In this document: positions 35,334 to 46,838 of the stretch, one piece after another | Numbering within the stretch: the first letter of the stretch is position 1 | How the letters are laid out: each line of letters opens with the position of its first letter | NCBI GenBank assembly: GCA_011316305.1 | Contig: SAUG01000012.1 | Location: 434,001-498,000, forward strand | Reading direction: 5' to 3' | Origin: Rusavskia elegans | Taxonomy: Eukaryota; Ascomycota; Lecanoromycetes; Teloschistales; Teloschistaceae | Length of the DNA stretch: 64,000 nt | The notes under the pieces: model-generated | The model's input: only the letters and a program-made list of their open reading frames with translations | Told to the model about the DNA's origin: nothing | Databases searched by the model: none | Translations under genes and position numbers: made by a program

Positions 35334-37630
35334 GGTGGTAGGTACCTCTTGTCAAAGGATACGTGCCAATTGAGAGCTCTGTTGATTCAGTGAAGAGGAT
35401 TCAAGCCATCATCGTGAGTCGCTGCTGCACGCAATGCTGCACATGCTTGTCGTTAGACAAGGACGGGTGGGAAGGAACTGGCATGCTGGTTGGAAAGTAC
35501 TCGTTCTTTTGGCAGGGGCGACGTAGAACAAGGCCTGCTCGTAACTCCAGCCTAAGTACGGAGCACAACAGTCAGAAGCCCTTCGACCTGCAGAGTAGGC
35601 ATCCGATACTTCAACTGCCAGCCAAGTCATTATGTCCTACCGGTATATATAGGAGTACAACCCAGCTCCCACAGATGTATAACCTAAGTAGAGCTGTCTA
35701 GGCAGAGGCCTAATGATAGGCCTCTAACGTACAACGACTCTCAAGGCGTCGGAAGGTCGACTCTGTCAAAAGGCAAATGTTACGGGCGGTCCCAAGGTGC
35801 GGTGATGTGGCGATTTACATCGTGGTATGGACGTAGGTAATCCGTGTCTTTTCTTTCTTCATCTGTTTTGCCCCAGTCCATTCGTCGTACCCCTCAGTGA
35901 CCGTATGAGACCTTCATGGTTGAAATTAAAGAAAGGGAAAGAATTCCTCTCATTCTTATTATGGCCCCTTTGGCGTACGGTTAGATTACCACTCCCATCT
36001 TCCACCCGCCGAGATATAAGATCATGGAACGTTGTTCATCAAAAGCCAGCCTTTGCAGCCGTCTGGCCTTCTCTCAGCTTCTTGCAGGCCTTCCTTTGTT
36101 CCATCATGTCTCTATGTGGTAGCTCGTGAGCTGGACATGTGACAGAAAATGCACAGCTGCAATTCACCGGCTGCCAACCTACTCAATGGAAAATGCAGTA
36201 TAATACTTTCCATGGGGTCGTAGCGCCTGGTGCTGTGAGCGATTCTTGCGAAGTTGCTTCAACAATATAATCCGTGTCGATACAGCAGCCACGGCTTTGC
36301 TGACGTATGTCTTAGGCCACTCTCGATAATCACGCCCGGAATGGCTGCGCTATTCTTGCGTTGGCGGCAGCTCGGCTGTGTCGGCCAGATCTTTGTCTGT
36401 CCATCTTGATGAAGAAAGGAACTGGTCATTTTGCTCTTGATATGCCAACTGGTCAGGAGTGTCCTTGAGTTGCGAAATCCAACTATCAAATAAGGAACGG
36501 CACTCCAAAGGACCGGCCTTGAGTGACAATCATTTTGAGGAGCACGGCACTGTGAACAATCTTTAGCTCTACATTGTAAAAATTCGGTGTTGACGAACCT
36601 TGTCGTCCATCACGGTAGCCGTTCAGGCTTCAAATATCCTTCCAGCAATCTGAAGATCTCACACCGAGAAGGATAGTGTGATACGGGACTAGGTTCTTGG
36701 GGTAATAATCTCGGCTGAGGCCTGAGTGGGATTACAAGATGGATAAGTGTTATCAGATATGGATGGAAGTCAAACCAACGACTGGACTGAGGACAGGAAG
36801 ATAACAGAAGATATAAAAGATCACGAAGACATGGAAAGCTGGCAGCCGGGAATTTTCTGGCGAGGATCACGCCACCATCAAGGCGTCCAGTAAGGCGATA
36901 CTATATTGTCAAGCCAATGCTCTGGAAATGTTCGCATAAACGTGATGAAGTGTCTTGCTGGCTGAAAGAAATCGGAAGTTCTTGATTGAATAATGAAGCA
37001 TGATGACCTGGCCAGATTCGGGCGAGTCACCATGACATGAGAATATAGGACAGAGAGAAGATCCCTTAAATGGTTGGTCCTTCTTCACTTACCCTACTTC
37101 AATGTAATCAATTGGGGATGGACACAACTTTCGCACTTGCCACTTCCTTGGGGTGATTTTCACTCCACCCACTTTGACGGATGATTGTACGCTGCAGGAG
37201 CACTGATGGCAGTCTCTTATGTCTGGCGTCCGTTTCAACTGAAAGATGCGTCGTCGCTGATGACTGATAACAAATGGCGTTGAAAGGTATCAGTGCTTGT
37301 GCAAAGCTTTCCAACTCACGTCCTTGCAACATGCCCACCTCGCTGTATTGAAGGTCAACAAGGGGACGGATAACAGTCACTACCTTGATATGAGATCATT
37401 CTAACGATTGCCTGGACATCACTGTATCGATGCATGGTCAGTAGAGAAGTGCCCAAAGAGGTCCTTTATATGCCGTGGAACTTCACTGCCAAGAGTCTTG
37501 GTTTCGGAAACTTTTTGCGACAGCTAGCGGCGCCTTGAGACCCGTGGACGGATCGTTGAAGGCAAAAGTCAGTCCCACGAACATGCATGGTTAAAGTTTA
37601 CTTTTGGTTGGATCTCTGTAGGAGTGGACT
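35334..37630. other. long intergenic region, no confident gene
   Basis: About 2.3 kb. Several short frames exist (minus 36610-36870 and 37108-37380, plus 35827-36129), but none has a recognisable domain, good splice context or neighbour logic. A fast-evolving or decayed gene cannot be excluded. Confidence 0.45.
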
Positions 37631-38386
37631 ATGTCAACGAAGAGAAAAGCCATCGATGACTTTTTCCTGCCGAGGAAAAGTCATCCAAGGCCGTCAACGA
37701 ATGACGATATCTTACCTGGTTGCAAGTCGGATCGTATTTTAGGAGAGACAGCACAACTTAAGAAGACGCCAGTTCCGGGCTTGTTGCTATACACCGATTT
37801 CGTCGACCAGACGGAGGAAGCGGACATCCTCGCGTATCTCAATGCTTCGGGAGAGTGTACATGGCGAAATGACCTCAGTCGCCGGACAATGCACTTTGGA
37901 GGAACGTACTGCGTAATGCCTCAGAAAACCAACAATCCGGCAGCAATTAAGCCCGCGGTCCTACAGGCCCCACCAATGCCACAGAAGCTCCAATGGTTGA
38001 TTCAAAGAATGGTGGCTTCCGACATCTATCAAGATGGACAGAGACCTCAGTACTGCATCGTCAACGAGTACACTGGAGACCTTGGCATTTCAGCCCATAC
38101 GGAGAACTTTCAGTTCGGTGAACCGGTTGTTGGGCTAAGTTTATTGTCGCCTTGTCAAATTCGCTTCCATGAGTTGGTGAGACCTTTCGATGGCTCAGTC
38201 CGGAGTGGCAAGGCTGCCCAAGCGCAGAAGACAGGACGGGTCGTTGACGTCCATCTACCATCCAGGAGTTTACTGGTTATGAATGGCCCAAGTCGATGGA
38301 GCTGGCAGCACGAAATTGTGAGGAGCGCAAAAGGAAGAGGACCAGGCTGGAAAAGATTGAGCTTAACCTTCAGATACAAGCCTTGA
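37631..38386 (+). CDS. AlkB-like Fe(II)/2-oxoglutarate dioxygenase
   Basis: Single exon, 251 codons. The core follows the AlkB plan: VPGLLLYTDFVDQTEEADIL, RRTMHFGGTYCVMPQ, then QYCIVNEYTGDLGISAHTEN, FGEPVVGLSLLSPCQIRFHE, the distal histidine in WSWQHEIVRS and the 2-oxoglutarate-binding arginines in KRLSLTFRYKP. The first metal pair reads H-T-E rather than the usual H-x-D. AlkB relatives demethylate nucleic acids or proteins; the N-terminal TKRKAIDDFF looks like a PCNA-interacting (APIM/PIP-like) segment, seen also in ALKBH2-type enzymes, which hints at a nuclear repair role. That is inference. Confidence 0.8.
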   Translation: MSTKRKAIDDFFLPRKSHPRPSTNDDILPGCKSDRILGETAQLKKTPVPGLLLYTDFVDQTEEADILAYLNASGECTWRNDLSRRTMHFGGTYCVMPQKTNNPAAIKPAVLQAPPMPQKLQWLIQRMVASDIYQDGQRPQYCIVNEYTGDLGISAHTENFQFGEPVVGLSLLSPCQIRFHELVRPFDGSVRSGKAAQAQKTGRVVDVHLPSRSLLVMNGPSRWSWQHEIVRSAKGRGPGWKRLSLTFRYKP

Positions 38387-39143
38387 TTTCATCCTGATCC
38401 ACAGTCCGGAAGTCATCAAAAGCTCTTCGACCACTCAGATAAGTCAGATCCCGGGGACCCATATCTGACCAACTGGCGGGAGGATATAAAAAGATGATGC
38501 AGACGATAAGATACAGGCGACAGTTCGTGGCTGAAGATATACTCACAAATGATGTTTCAAGACCTGGTATCTATCCGCTGTTGACAAGGCTGCCTCGCAA
38601 TAAGAGTCTAGGTCCTCGGCTTGTTACACCACCAGACGGCATCAACACAATCGGCCTTGTTCTAACCAATGGACGAAGATCGAAGCACGTTTCTGTCGCG
38701 ATAGGAAGATGTTTCGTCGTCGAAACATCCCACCACTCCACGATAAATTTCCGGTAGCTTTGAGCCTTCGACATCTCAAGAGACGCGCTTCTCGTCGGTT
38801 GGTTGCGGCTACTAAAGATAACCATTTAAGGTTACTGTAACCGAGGCTCGGACTGTGGCGCCTTGGCGAGAGGGGTAGGTAACATTTCGTATCAGATGAG
38901 GAAGGAAGGGATTATGGCGCTCAGTCTCCACCGTGTTCCCTTGGTCGCAAGACGACGGGAGATATCGGTGTTATTAGTGCAGCTTCGATAGGTGGAGTGC
39001 AACAGGCAGGTCGTCTTATCTTTGACAGCGTGGATTCTTCTTGCGCGACCTGTCTATCCTCCGTTGCAGTCCTCATAAAGAGGCCACAACTGCTCCGCGA
39101 CCCATCACCCAGCTACACCTGCTATTCTTCTGAGTTCGCCATT
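38387..39143. other. intergenic region upstream of the permease
   Basis: About 760 bp. A TATA-like GATATAAAAAG lies at about 38483-38494, but it is 650 bp from the permease start. No other feature seen. Confidence 0.4.
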
Positions 39144-41030
39144 ATGGGTCTCATCCATCGTAAAGACGCAGGCACTTCGGTCGCAAGGCTTCCTTCTCCA
39201 CAATCAAGCGGTGACGAGAAGGTCTCGCGTGGCACTGACCATGGGCACGATATCCTCGACTCACCAGAAACGGGACTTCATCGGGGTCTCCGATCGCGTC
39301 AGATTACTATGATAGCCATCGGGGGTGCTATCGGTACCGGTCTGATCATTGGAACCGGCAGCTCTCTCGCAAAGGCCGGACCGTTGTCAATCCTCATCTC
39401 ATATTCCATCGTCGGCTTCATCGTATACATGGTCATGTGCGCCCTCGGCGAAATGGCAACATATCTCCCTATCCAGTCCGGCTTCACAGGCTACGCGGCG
39501 CGTTTCTGCGACCCGGCTTTGGGCTTCTCTCTTGGATACACATACTGGTTTAAATGTAAGCTTTGCCACGAGCAAATCCGGCGGTGGAATATGCACATGC
39601 TGACTGTTGTAGACATCATCGTCACACCGAATCAATTGACTGCAGCCGCGCTTGTGATCCAGTATTGGGTACCACGGGAGAAGATTAATCCCGGGGTCTT
39701 CATCGCCGTTTTCCTGGTTGCCATCATTCTGATCAATTACCTGGGAATCAAATTCTTTGGTGAAATTGAATTCTGGTTGTCATCAATCAAGGTTCTGACT
39801 ATCGTTGGCCTTCTCATCCTCTCCCTTGTGCTGGTCCTCGGTGGTGGACCCGACCATGACAGAAAGGGGTTCCGCTACTGGAAAAACCCAGGCTCCATGA
39901 AGACTCTCTATGCCACGGGTGACACAGGCCGGTTCTTGGGGCTGTGGAGTACGTTTGTGACGGCAACCTTTGCATACCTTGGGTGAGCACCCAACCTCAG
40001 CTGCCATGGAAGCAGGATCTAAGCCACCATAGGACCGAACTTGTTGGCGTGACCGTCGGAGAAGCACAGAACCCGCGACGAGTGATCCCACGAGCCATCA
40101 AGTTGACCTTCTGGCGTATAGTCGTCTTCTACGTGCTGTCGGTTCTGCTGTAAGTCTGATCCCTACCCCTGAGACATGAACATGGGCGCTGACCGGTCAA
40201 GGATTGGCATGCTGGTGCCTTACAACTCCCCAAGGCTTGCGTTCGCGACGAAAAAGGCGACGACCGGCGCGTCAGCCTCACCCTTTGTCGTTGCCATGAT
40301 CGAGAGCGGGATCTCCGGTCTTCCGGGCTTTCTGAATGCGTGCATTCTCATCTTCGTCTTCTCGGCGGCTAATTCGGACCTGTACATCGCGACGCGAACC
40401 CTGTACGGCCTGGCCAAGGAGGGCAATTCAGCACGGATATTCGCGCGTACGGATAGACGTGGGGTGCCCATCTACGCTCTGGGGCTGAGCGCGGCAATCT
40501 CCTGCATTGCATTCTTGAACGTGGCCGACGACTCGCGGAAAGTGTTCACGTACTTTGTCAACCTCGTGACCATTTTTGGACTCCTCACGTGGATCAGCAT
40601 CCTCGTCACCCACATCTATTTCGTCAGAGCTCGGCGGGCGCAGGGGATCGAAAAGCACCAACTGGCGTACACGGCGCCTTTTGGGCTGTATGGGACCTAT
40701 TTCGCACTCGGGTTCTGTATTGTCATTGCCATTTTCAAGAACTTTGATGTTTTCATTCATGTCCCAGATCGAGAGGGGGGCGAGAACTTCGATTACGTCA
40801 ACTTCATAACGGGTTATCTCGGGATACCGCTCTATCTTGTCATGATCTTCGGGTACAAATTGTTGAACCCAAAGACCAAAGGCTGGACGCCGATGACAGC
40901 GGACCTGTACTCTGGCAAGGCGGCCATTGACCGAGAGGAAGAGGAGTTCTTGGCGAACAAGGCAGCAAAGCAAAGTGGCGGCAAATCTGGTGGATGGTTT
41001 TACAGGAATTTCATTGGGTGGTTGCTCTAA
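39144..41030 (+). CDS. amino acid permease (YAT/APC family)
   Basis: Exons 39144-39555, 39613-39982, 40033-40149 and 40202-41030 join in phase, 575 codons. After an acidic cytosolic head, the first membrane segment has the family signature [19 protein letters not shown]. About twelve hydrophobic segments follow, with [20 protein letters not shown], the [20 protein letters not shown] motif typical of fungal amino acid permeases, and [20 protein letters not shown]. It imports amino acids with protons at the plasma membrane; the exact substrates cannot be read from sequence. All three introns fall between conserved segments and restore the family motif (YWFKYIIVTPNQ). Confidence 0.92.
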
Positions 41031-42694
41031 GTTACCGCCTACGCCGTTGGAAAGGGGCATATTTTTCTTGCATAATTCGGCAGTGTCGTATATTGATTTG
41101 GTGCTTTGTATCGGACTTTACTGAGACCATGGAATTCGAGGTGTTTCCCGGTACAAAACCGATCTACTCTCCAGAGTATGAGTAGTCAAGCCAAGATGAA
41201 TCTCAAACGGACAAGGCGTTGTGCCTCACTGTTCTTCTCTCGATCTTCGTTGCTCTGCTGAGTGAGTAATAATCGAGAAATATGTTCTGTGAAATCTCGT
41301 CACCTTGCATCAGGTCTGTCATGAATTGTGACGAAGGATTCCAGCCCCAAAAAGCCATCGTTTCAGAAGACGGGACGGGAACGAGCATCCTCTTGGCATG
41401 CACTAGGGTGTTGGTAGCCTTGTCAAAAGGCATGGCCGACGGACTGGACGCCTTGCAGATATCAAAATGTTTATCCAAACGTCCTGTACGACGAGGCGAT
41501 GGGTTTACTGCGATATTAATCAGAAATGAGTGGTCTGGTCAAGTGAGTAGTGTCCCTACAGGGCAACCACGAGGTACTAACAGCTTTTACTTTGCACTAA
41601 GAACCGTTTCATCCCGCGAATCGACATACTTTGGCTAGTACATCACGCCGTCGAGCACACCCCTACACGTCAACCAGTAATGTCCGTCTCTGCGACGAGC
41701 GCCCCGAGAAGAGCTACTTATGTTAGTACCGCGAGGATCGACGTCAGCTCTCTCAGCCTCAGCCCTTAACAGGTAGTCCGATATACTACTGCCAGGATTC
41801 TATTGGAGAGGATGAAGAACGAGATTAACAACCATAAAATAGCCCCGAATCTTTCGCTAATCTGGAGTCCCCTACTCCACTCTACTCCGTACACTCTACA
41901 CCCATCATGGCCTTTCTCTGACGTTGGCATAGCCTCAGTACCGAGCTTTCCTAGAGTGGGAGGTTCGCCCATTCGTTCCGGTAATGCTGCTTTCTCCGCC
42001 ACCCCTTTCTTCAAATTCTTCACGACTGCTGCTGCCTGGGCGGATAGGCTTATTGACCAGCCCCTGATGTTAGAGTGCCATGTACCATCTACACATGTAC
42101 TGTTGCAATATGATCGTTATCATGCTCTCTTCCCTAGGCTACAATACCATACAGTACGACTTCCAATCTTCCACGAGCCGTAGGGAGTCGGCTACCATGA
42201 GTAGCTAGTGCTAGCATTATGTCAGGGCCTGAAATGATTTGGATCCTTCAAGCACTAAAGCCAGACCTGCATGATGGAGTACTACTGTTTCCGTCTGACT
42301 CTGATGGTTTGACCCCCGTTTACTGCGCCCCTTCAGATAGGCGGCTGCTAACCCATTCGCATCGTGATTCGAAGTGTAGAATCCTCTGCAGCAAGAGCTG
42401 AGGCTGGCCCCGAAGGACAACATTAATTACACTGGCGGGACAAGGTAGGGGCGAAGGATTCTCCATATCCCCCTCCCCAGCTCTATAAACCCACATGGGG
42501 TCGCTCTTCTTGCTGTCCTTGCTCATCGGCTTCTTTTCGTTCGTCTGAGCGTACAATTGCGCTCGCAACCCTCTTTCTGCAAGAAGTCTGACTCGGTGGA
42601 TTCTCTTGGCCCATCTCTCATTCGTTGATTCCCTTCAGCCAAGTCATCCCATTCGACCGTCTCATCTCTATTCTATATACATCAACTCATAACC
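41031..42694. other. long intergenic region, no confident gene
   Basis: About 1.65 kb. From 41700 to 42200 the composition changes and there are short frames without family features, possibly a decayed insertion. A TATA-like CTCTATAAACC at about 42480 lies 210 bp before the next start codon. Confidence 0.45.
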
Positions 42695-43663
42695 ATGTAC
42701 ACGACCACGACCATCGCCTTCGGCATTAGCCTCCTGGCCACCTTCGCTTACCCTCAAAAGATCGACAAGCCAGCCCTTCAACCCAATCTTGACTACCTCA
42801 AAGCTGGTCTCCAGAACAATATGCCATCCGTTGGACACAATCACCATCAATGGAGTGACGACTGGATGCCCCAATTTTGCCTCGAAGAGTCTAAGAGCAA
42901 AGATAACGGGTTCAATCCCGCGGACATCAGGACCTACGACATCCGCTATGACGACTGCGAGACAGCCTGGGTTGTTTGTGTCCACAAGGATAGCCTCATG
43001 TCGATTGAAACACTCGCAGATCTCTTCGGCCGCGTTCCTGCCGGGTCACGTTCGTACATCCGCCATGTCATTTCTCTCCCAGCCAAAAGCGGCAGCGCGT
43101 CGAATGGTGGCGACAATATCAGGCTATATCAGATTGGCGACGACGGTCTTGAGGTCCTCCTTCACGAAACAGCACACTCATTGGACGCGCATGCCTACGA
43201 CGAGCCGCTCTCCATCTCCGACAACTGGAAGGAAAAGACCAGCAGAGACAGCGCCGTCCCCGATAATTACGCAGGGTCAAGCCCGGCCGAAGATGTCGCA
43301 CAGAGTTCCGTTATCGCGGCCTACAACATCGTCGTTCCCCGTGGCTTCCCTGGCATCGAACCGAGGTGGGTTGAAGTTCGTAATCAGTACGAAACGGTGC
43401 AGACGGTGCAAAGGGAACAAGCGGACAGCATCTTGAAACCTGGAGGGCGGTGCACAAAGCGGCTTGAGAATAGTGAGACTGTACCGGTGCCGACTGGCAA
43501 GAGATTGCTACGAGGCAGATGGGCCCCATGGAGGAGGTCGGAGATGCCTGATATCAGTCTGGCAAAGGGACTCGAGGTGATCGAGGCTTTGGACTTCGAC
43601 TCTGGCAAATGTGGGGAGGACATTGAGTCCAAGGCATGGGGACCTGCTCGGCAACATTCGTAA
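42695..43663 (+). CDS. secreted con-13-like protein with a HEXXH zinc-protease motif
   Basis: Single exon, 322 codons. Residues 1-19 form a signal peptide (MYTTTTIAFGISLLATFAYP). The body resembles Neurospora conidiation-specific protein 13 and fungal relatives. Residues about 152-160 read LLHETAHSLDAHAYD, an HEXXH zinc-binding motif with helix context, as in metallopeptidases. Four cysteines (FCLEE, DDCETAWVVC) suggest disulphides. The C-terminal 100 residues are basic and low in conservation cues. A secreted metalloprotease is plausible; con-13 itself is a developmental marker without a proven reaction. Confidence 0.75.
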   Translation: MYTTTTIAFGISLLATFAYPQKIDKPALQPNLDYLKAGLQNNMPSVGHNHHQWSDDWMPQFCLEESKSKDNGFNPADIRTYDIRYDDCETAWVVCVHKDSLMSIETLADLFGRVPAGSRSYIRHVISLPAKSGSASNGGDNIRLYQIGDDGLEVLLHETAHSLDAHAYDEPLSISDNWKEKTSRDSAVPDNYAGSSPAEDVAQSSVIAAYNIVVPRGFPGIEPRWVEVRNQYETVQTVQREQADSILKPGGRCTKRLENSETVPVPTGKRLLRGRWAPWRRSEMPDISLAKGLEVIEALDFDSGKCGEDIESKAWGPARQHS

Positions 43664-43864
43664 TCCACGCAGGATGTTCGAAAATCTGGTGTTTTCTTCT
43701 TTTCCTTTGATTCTAAACTTGGGGAGCTTATCATGAGGTTTGAAGCATAGCAGCGGCGCAAGCATACGGGAATGTCTGCGCTGTCGTCTGCGGCGACGTA
43801 GTTTTGTCACCTAACGTTTTTCCCCCGTGTATTGGGTTCGTGAATCATGATTCATCTTGTCCTG

Positions 43865-44387
43865 TTATACAGGTGCCGTAACAAAAGCTCGCATAGCCTT
43901 CACCGCATCACCCTCATGCGCCTTCAGCAAATCCGTAGCTTTCGTCTTGCTCAATTCCAATTCCTGAATCTTTAACTTTACCATTAGCCTTCCAATCCTC
44001 CGACCCCCTTTGCTCCCACAAGGCCAGATAACTCACCAACAGCCCCACATCCCCCGCATCGACCTTCACCTTGGCCAATCTCTCCTTCTCCTCCCTCCTC
44101 TTCCTCCTCCTTTCTTCGAACTGCTTCATATTCTCACTCTGCCCACTCGGCTCCACCTTCGCCCCCGTCGAGAGCTCCAATCGACTTATCGCCTTGGCGA
44201 GGGCTTCCTGATCGATATTCTTAGCCTTTGTGGTTTGGGCGGCCGAGTCATCGTTTTGGTTGTCGAGGGAGGAGAGGGCGGCGGCGGCTTTACGGTCTTC
44301 GGCGGAGGCAGGTGGAGCAGTGGCGGGGGTCTCTTCGGTGGGATCGACGCCTTCGTGGATGTTGGGCGGTTGGGGTTCTTCGGCCAT
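43865..44387 (-). CDS. HYPK: HYPK-like UBA protein (NatA/ribosome-associated)
   Basis: Exons 44387-44037 and 43975-43865 join in phase 0 with a consensus GTGAGT donor, 153 codons. A disordered N-terminus is followed by a helix RRRKRREEKERLAKVKVDAG and the C-terminal UBA-like domain: IQELELSKTKATDLLKAHEG then DAVKAMRAFVTAPV. This matches huntingtin-interacting protein K and the NAC alpha-type UBA. HYPK binds and regulates the NatA N-terminal acetyltransferase on ribosomes. Without splicing, the reading frame ends early and loses the UBA, so the intron is needed. Confidence 0.88.
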
Positions 44388-44820
44388 TTTCTAGAAGGGT
44401 GAGATTCGGTGAAATAATTGTGAGTGATGTGATGCCGCATGAGGTTTGAATTTAGTTTCGGGATGGCTCGAGGCGGAATCCTCCGCTCCTTCATCCTTCT
44501 GCGTCAACTCATCCTTCGGGTTTTTTCTCCATGCGTCTGATCAAAGCGCAGTCGAGCTCAGGTGAGGTACCAGTACAAATTTATTTCCCGGTTCTCTCTC
44601 CCTCGTGTTTCGGTCGGTTCGGAATAGAACAGTGTCAACGTATATACCATTTTGCTTACAAGCGATCCATCTCTACTATGGAATTTTGAACGTCAAGCGA
44701 TTGGACTACGCGCAGCATCCTTGCCTACGTGATCTATTGTTTTACATTTGCGTCCTTCTTTCACTTCTTTCACTCATATACTCACTCCCATATCATTGGC
44801 TCGAGGCATTGTGATAGGAC
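44388..44820. promoter_or_regulatory. divergent HYPK/DAHP synthase promoter region
   Basis: About 430 bp between the starts. The 100 bp before the DAHP synthase ATG contain CTTCTTTCACTTCTTTCACTC pyrimidine runs typical of fungal leaders. Confidence 0.4.
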
Positions 44821-46323
44821 ATGGAAGACTCAGTAAAGGCTCCTTCTTTGAGTAAAGCCGGCGAAGCCGCGGCAGTATTAAAAGTCACCGCAAATGGAAC
44901 TCACGTGAACGGCGAGAGCTCAAGATGGACTCCATCATCCTGGACGACAAAGCCTATCAAGCAAGATGTCATCTACGAAGACCGTGCAGCAGTCTCCAAA
45001 GCCCTGGCCAAACTCGAACGCTGTCCTCCCATTGTCACCCCCACCGAAATCTGCAAGTTGAAGGAAAGACTAAGAGACGTAGCACTCGGCAAAGCCTTTC
45101 TTCTCCAAGGCGGTGACTGCGCCGAACTGTTCGACTACTGCAATTCCGACATGATCGAGTCAAAGATTAAGCTGCTGCTGCAGATGAGTTTGGTCCTGAT
45201 CTACGGCGCCGGCAAGCCTGTCGTCCGTATAGCGCGGATGGCTGGCCAGTTCGCGAAGCCCAGATCAAGTCCCATAGAACAGTACAATGGCAGGACTATC
45301 ACCGCCTTCCGCGGCGACAACATCAATGGCTATGACCCCGAAGAGAGAGCCCCTGATCCATCTCGCTTGGTATCGGCATACTTCCATTCTGCGGCGACAT
45401 CTAACTACATCCGTGCCTCTCTGAGCTCCGGTATTGCCGACTTACATTCACCACTAGATTGGGAACTAGGCCACGTCAAAGAGGAAGGCATCAAAGCCAA
45501 GTACGAGACCATCGTCAACAGCATCACAGAAAGCCTTAGGTTCATGAAAACCGTCGGCGCCGACAGCGCAGCCAGCAGCCTCGAAACAGTGGAACTCTAT
45601 ACCAGCCACGAAGGCCTCCTCCTCGAATACGAACAATCCCTCACCCGCAACCTCAAAAGCCCCCCATCTCCCCACCACCCCCAAGGACTCACAAATGGCA
45701 CCCACCCTTCCCCTCCGGAAGAAACCAAACAATACTACAACACCTCCGCACACTTCCTCTGGATCGGTGACCGCACCCGCCAACCCCACGGCGCCCACAT
45801 CGAATACTTCCGCGGCATCGCCAACCCCATCGGCCTGAAAATCGGCCCCTCGATGCCCGCCTCCGAAATCGTCCCCCTCCTCGACATCCTCAACCCGACG
45901 TACGAAATCGGCAAGATCACCCTCATCACCCGCTACGGCGCCTCGGCCATCTCCACCCTTTTACCGGCGCACATCTCCGCCATCCAAGCATCGCTCCACA
46001 ACGGCACCGTCATCTGGCAATGCGACCCCATGCACGGCAACACGCGCAGCACGCCCACAGGCGTCAAGACGCGGCATTTCGAAAGCATATTGAGCGAGGT
46101 TAGCGATGCGATGAGGATACACAAGGAGATGGGGAGTTATTTGGGCGGTGTGCATTTGGAGTTGACGGGCGAGGCGGTCACGGAATGTGTGGGTGGGAGT
46201 GAAGGGTTGGGGGAGGGCGATCTGGAGGGGGGTGGGTATAAGAGTTTTTGCGATCCGAGGTTGAATGAGAAACAAGCGTTGGAGTTGGCGTTTTTGGTGG
46301 CGGGGGGGTTTAGGAGGGGGTGA
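44821..46323 (+). CDS. class II (plant-type) DAHP synthase
   Basis: Single exon, 500 codons. Class II landmarks: KAFLLQGGDCAELFD with the metal cysteine, PVVRIARMAGQFAKPRSSP, FRGDNINGYDP, WIGDRTRQPHGAHIEYFRGI, DPMHGNTRSTPTG with a metal histidine, and GGVHLELTGEAVTECVGG followed by CDPRLNEKQALEL with the remaining ligands. It condenses phosphoenolpyruvate and erythrose-4-phosphate at the entry to the shikimate pathway, in the cytosol. Filamentous fungi often hold this enzyme beside class I copies. There is no transit peptide, unlike in plants. Confidence 0.94.
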   Translation: MEDSVKAPSLSKAGEAAAVLKVTANGTHVNGESSRWTPSSWTTKPIKQDVIYEDRAAVSKALAKLERCPPIVTPTEICKLKERLRDVALGKAFLLQGGDCAELFDYCNSDMIESKIKLLLQMSLVLIYGAGKPVVRIARMAGQFAKPRSSPIEQYNGRTITAFRGDNINGYDPEERAPDPSRLVSAYFHSAATSNYIRASLSSGIADLHSPLDWELGHVKEEGIKAKYETIVNSITESLRFMKTVGADSAASSLETVELYTSHEGLLLEYEQSLTRNLKSPPSPHHPQGLTNGTHPSPPEETKQYYNTSAHFLWIGDRTRQPHGAHIEYFRGIANPIGLKIGPSMPASEIVPLLDILNPTYEIGKITLITRYGASAISTLLPAHISAIQASLHNGTVIWQCDPMHGNTRSTPTGVKTRHFESILSEVSDAMRIHKEMGSYLGGVHLELTGEAVTECVGGSEGLGEGDLEGGGYKSFCDPRLNEKQALELAFLVAGGFRRG

Positions 46324-46838
46324 GATGGGGGATGGATGAAGTGTTTTCTTTCTTTCTCTTGTTCAAAAAAGGAAGGGAGGGGGGAGCCGGGGGGAAGGCA
46401 GCACCAGCGTTGGTGGATGTTGATGATGATGATTGATGGGAGACGGGTATGTCGAAATGTCGGCGCAACGAAAAATCTGAAAGATGCGTCGGCGGTAAAA
46501 TGGTGATAAAGATTTGGATGGGATGAACATAGGAAAAAGCCTGAAAATTCTACATGAAAAGCTACTTATCACACTCTGCGTGAATTCTAATATAGCTTAA
46601 CACATCCCACCGTCGAGATGAGTTTACCGTTCGGAACAATACTAATCAGTGGAGATAAGATCCCAAGACACGACTTCAGAAGAATTGCAAGACAACCATC
46701 ATTATTGATTTCATTGGTTACAAAAATCCAAAGTACACCCAAAGTTCCGTATTCGCCAAAGCACTTCCATAACCATTCTCGTCTTGCAGAAACCAGCCCC
46801 TCAACACAGAAGCACATATCCCATCCCACCCCATCCAA
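46324..46838. other. convergent intergenic region
   Basis: About 515 bp between the DAHP synthase stop and the BRCT gene stop. A GGGGGAGCCGGGGGG run follows the DAHP synthase stop. No gene seen. Confidence 0.4.

Noticed and set aside
42789..43436. 215-residue alternative plus frame inside the con-13-like gene
   Set aside because: The overlapping frame with signal peptide and HEXXH motif is clearly the real one.
37631..44387. Secondary-metabolite or catabolic cluster around the permease, dioxygenase and secreted protein
   Set aside because: No backbone enzyme or pathway regulator is present and the genes serve unrelated roles.
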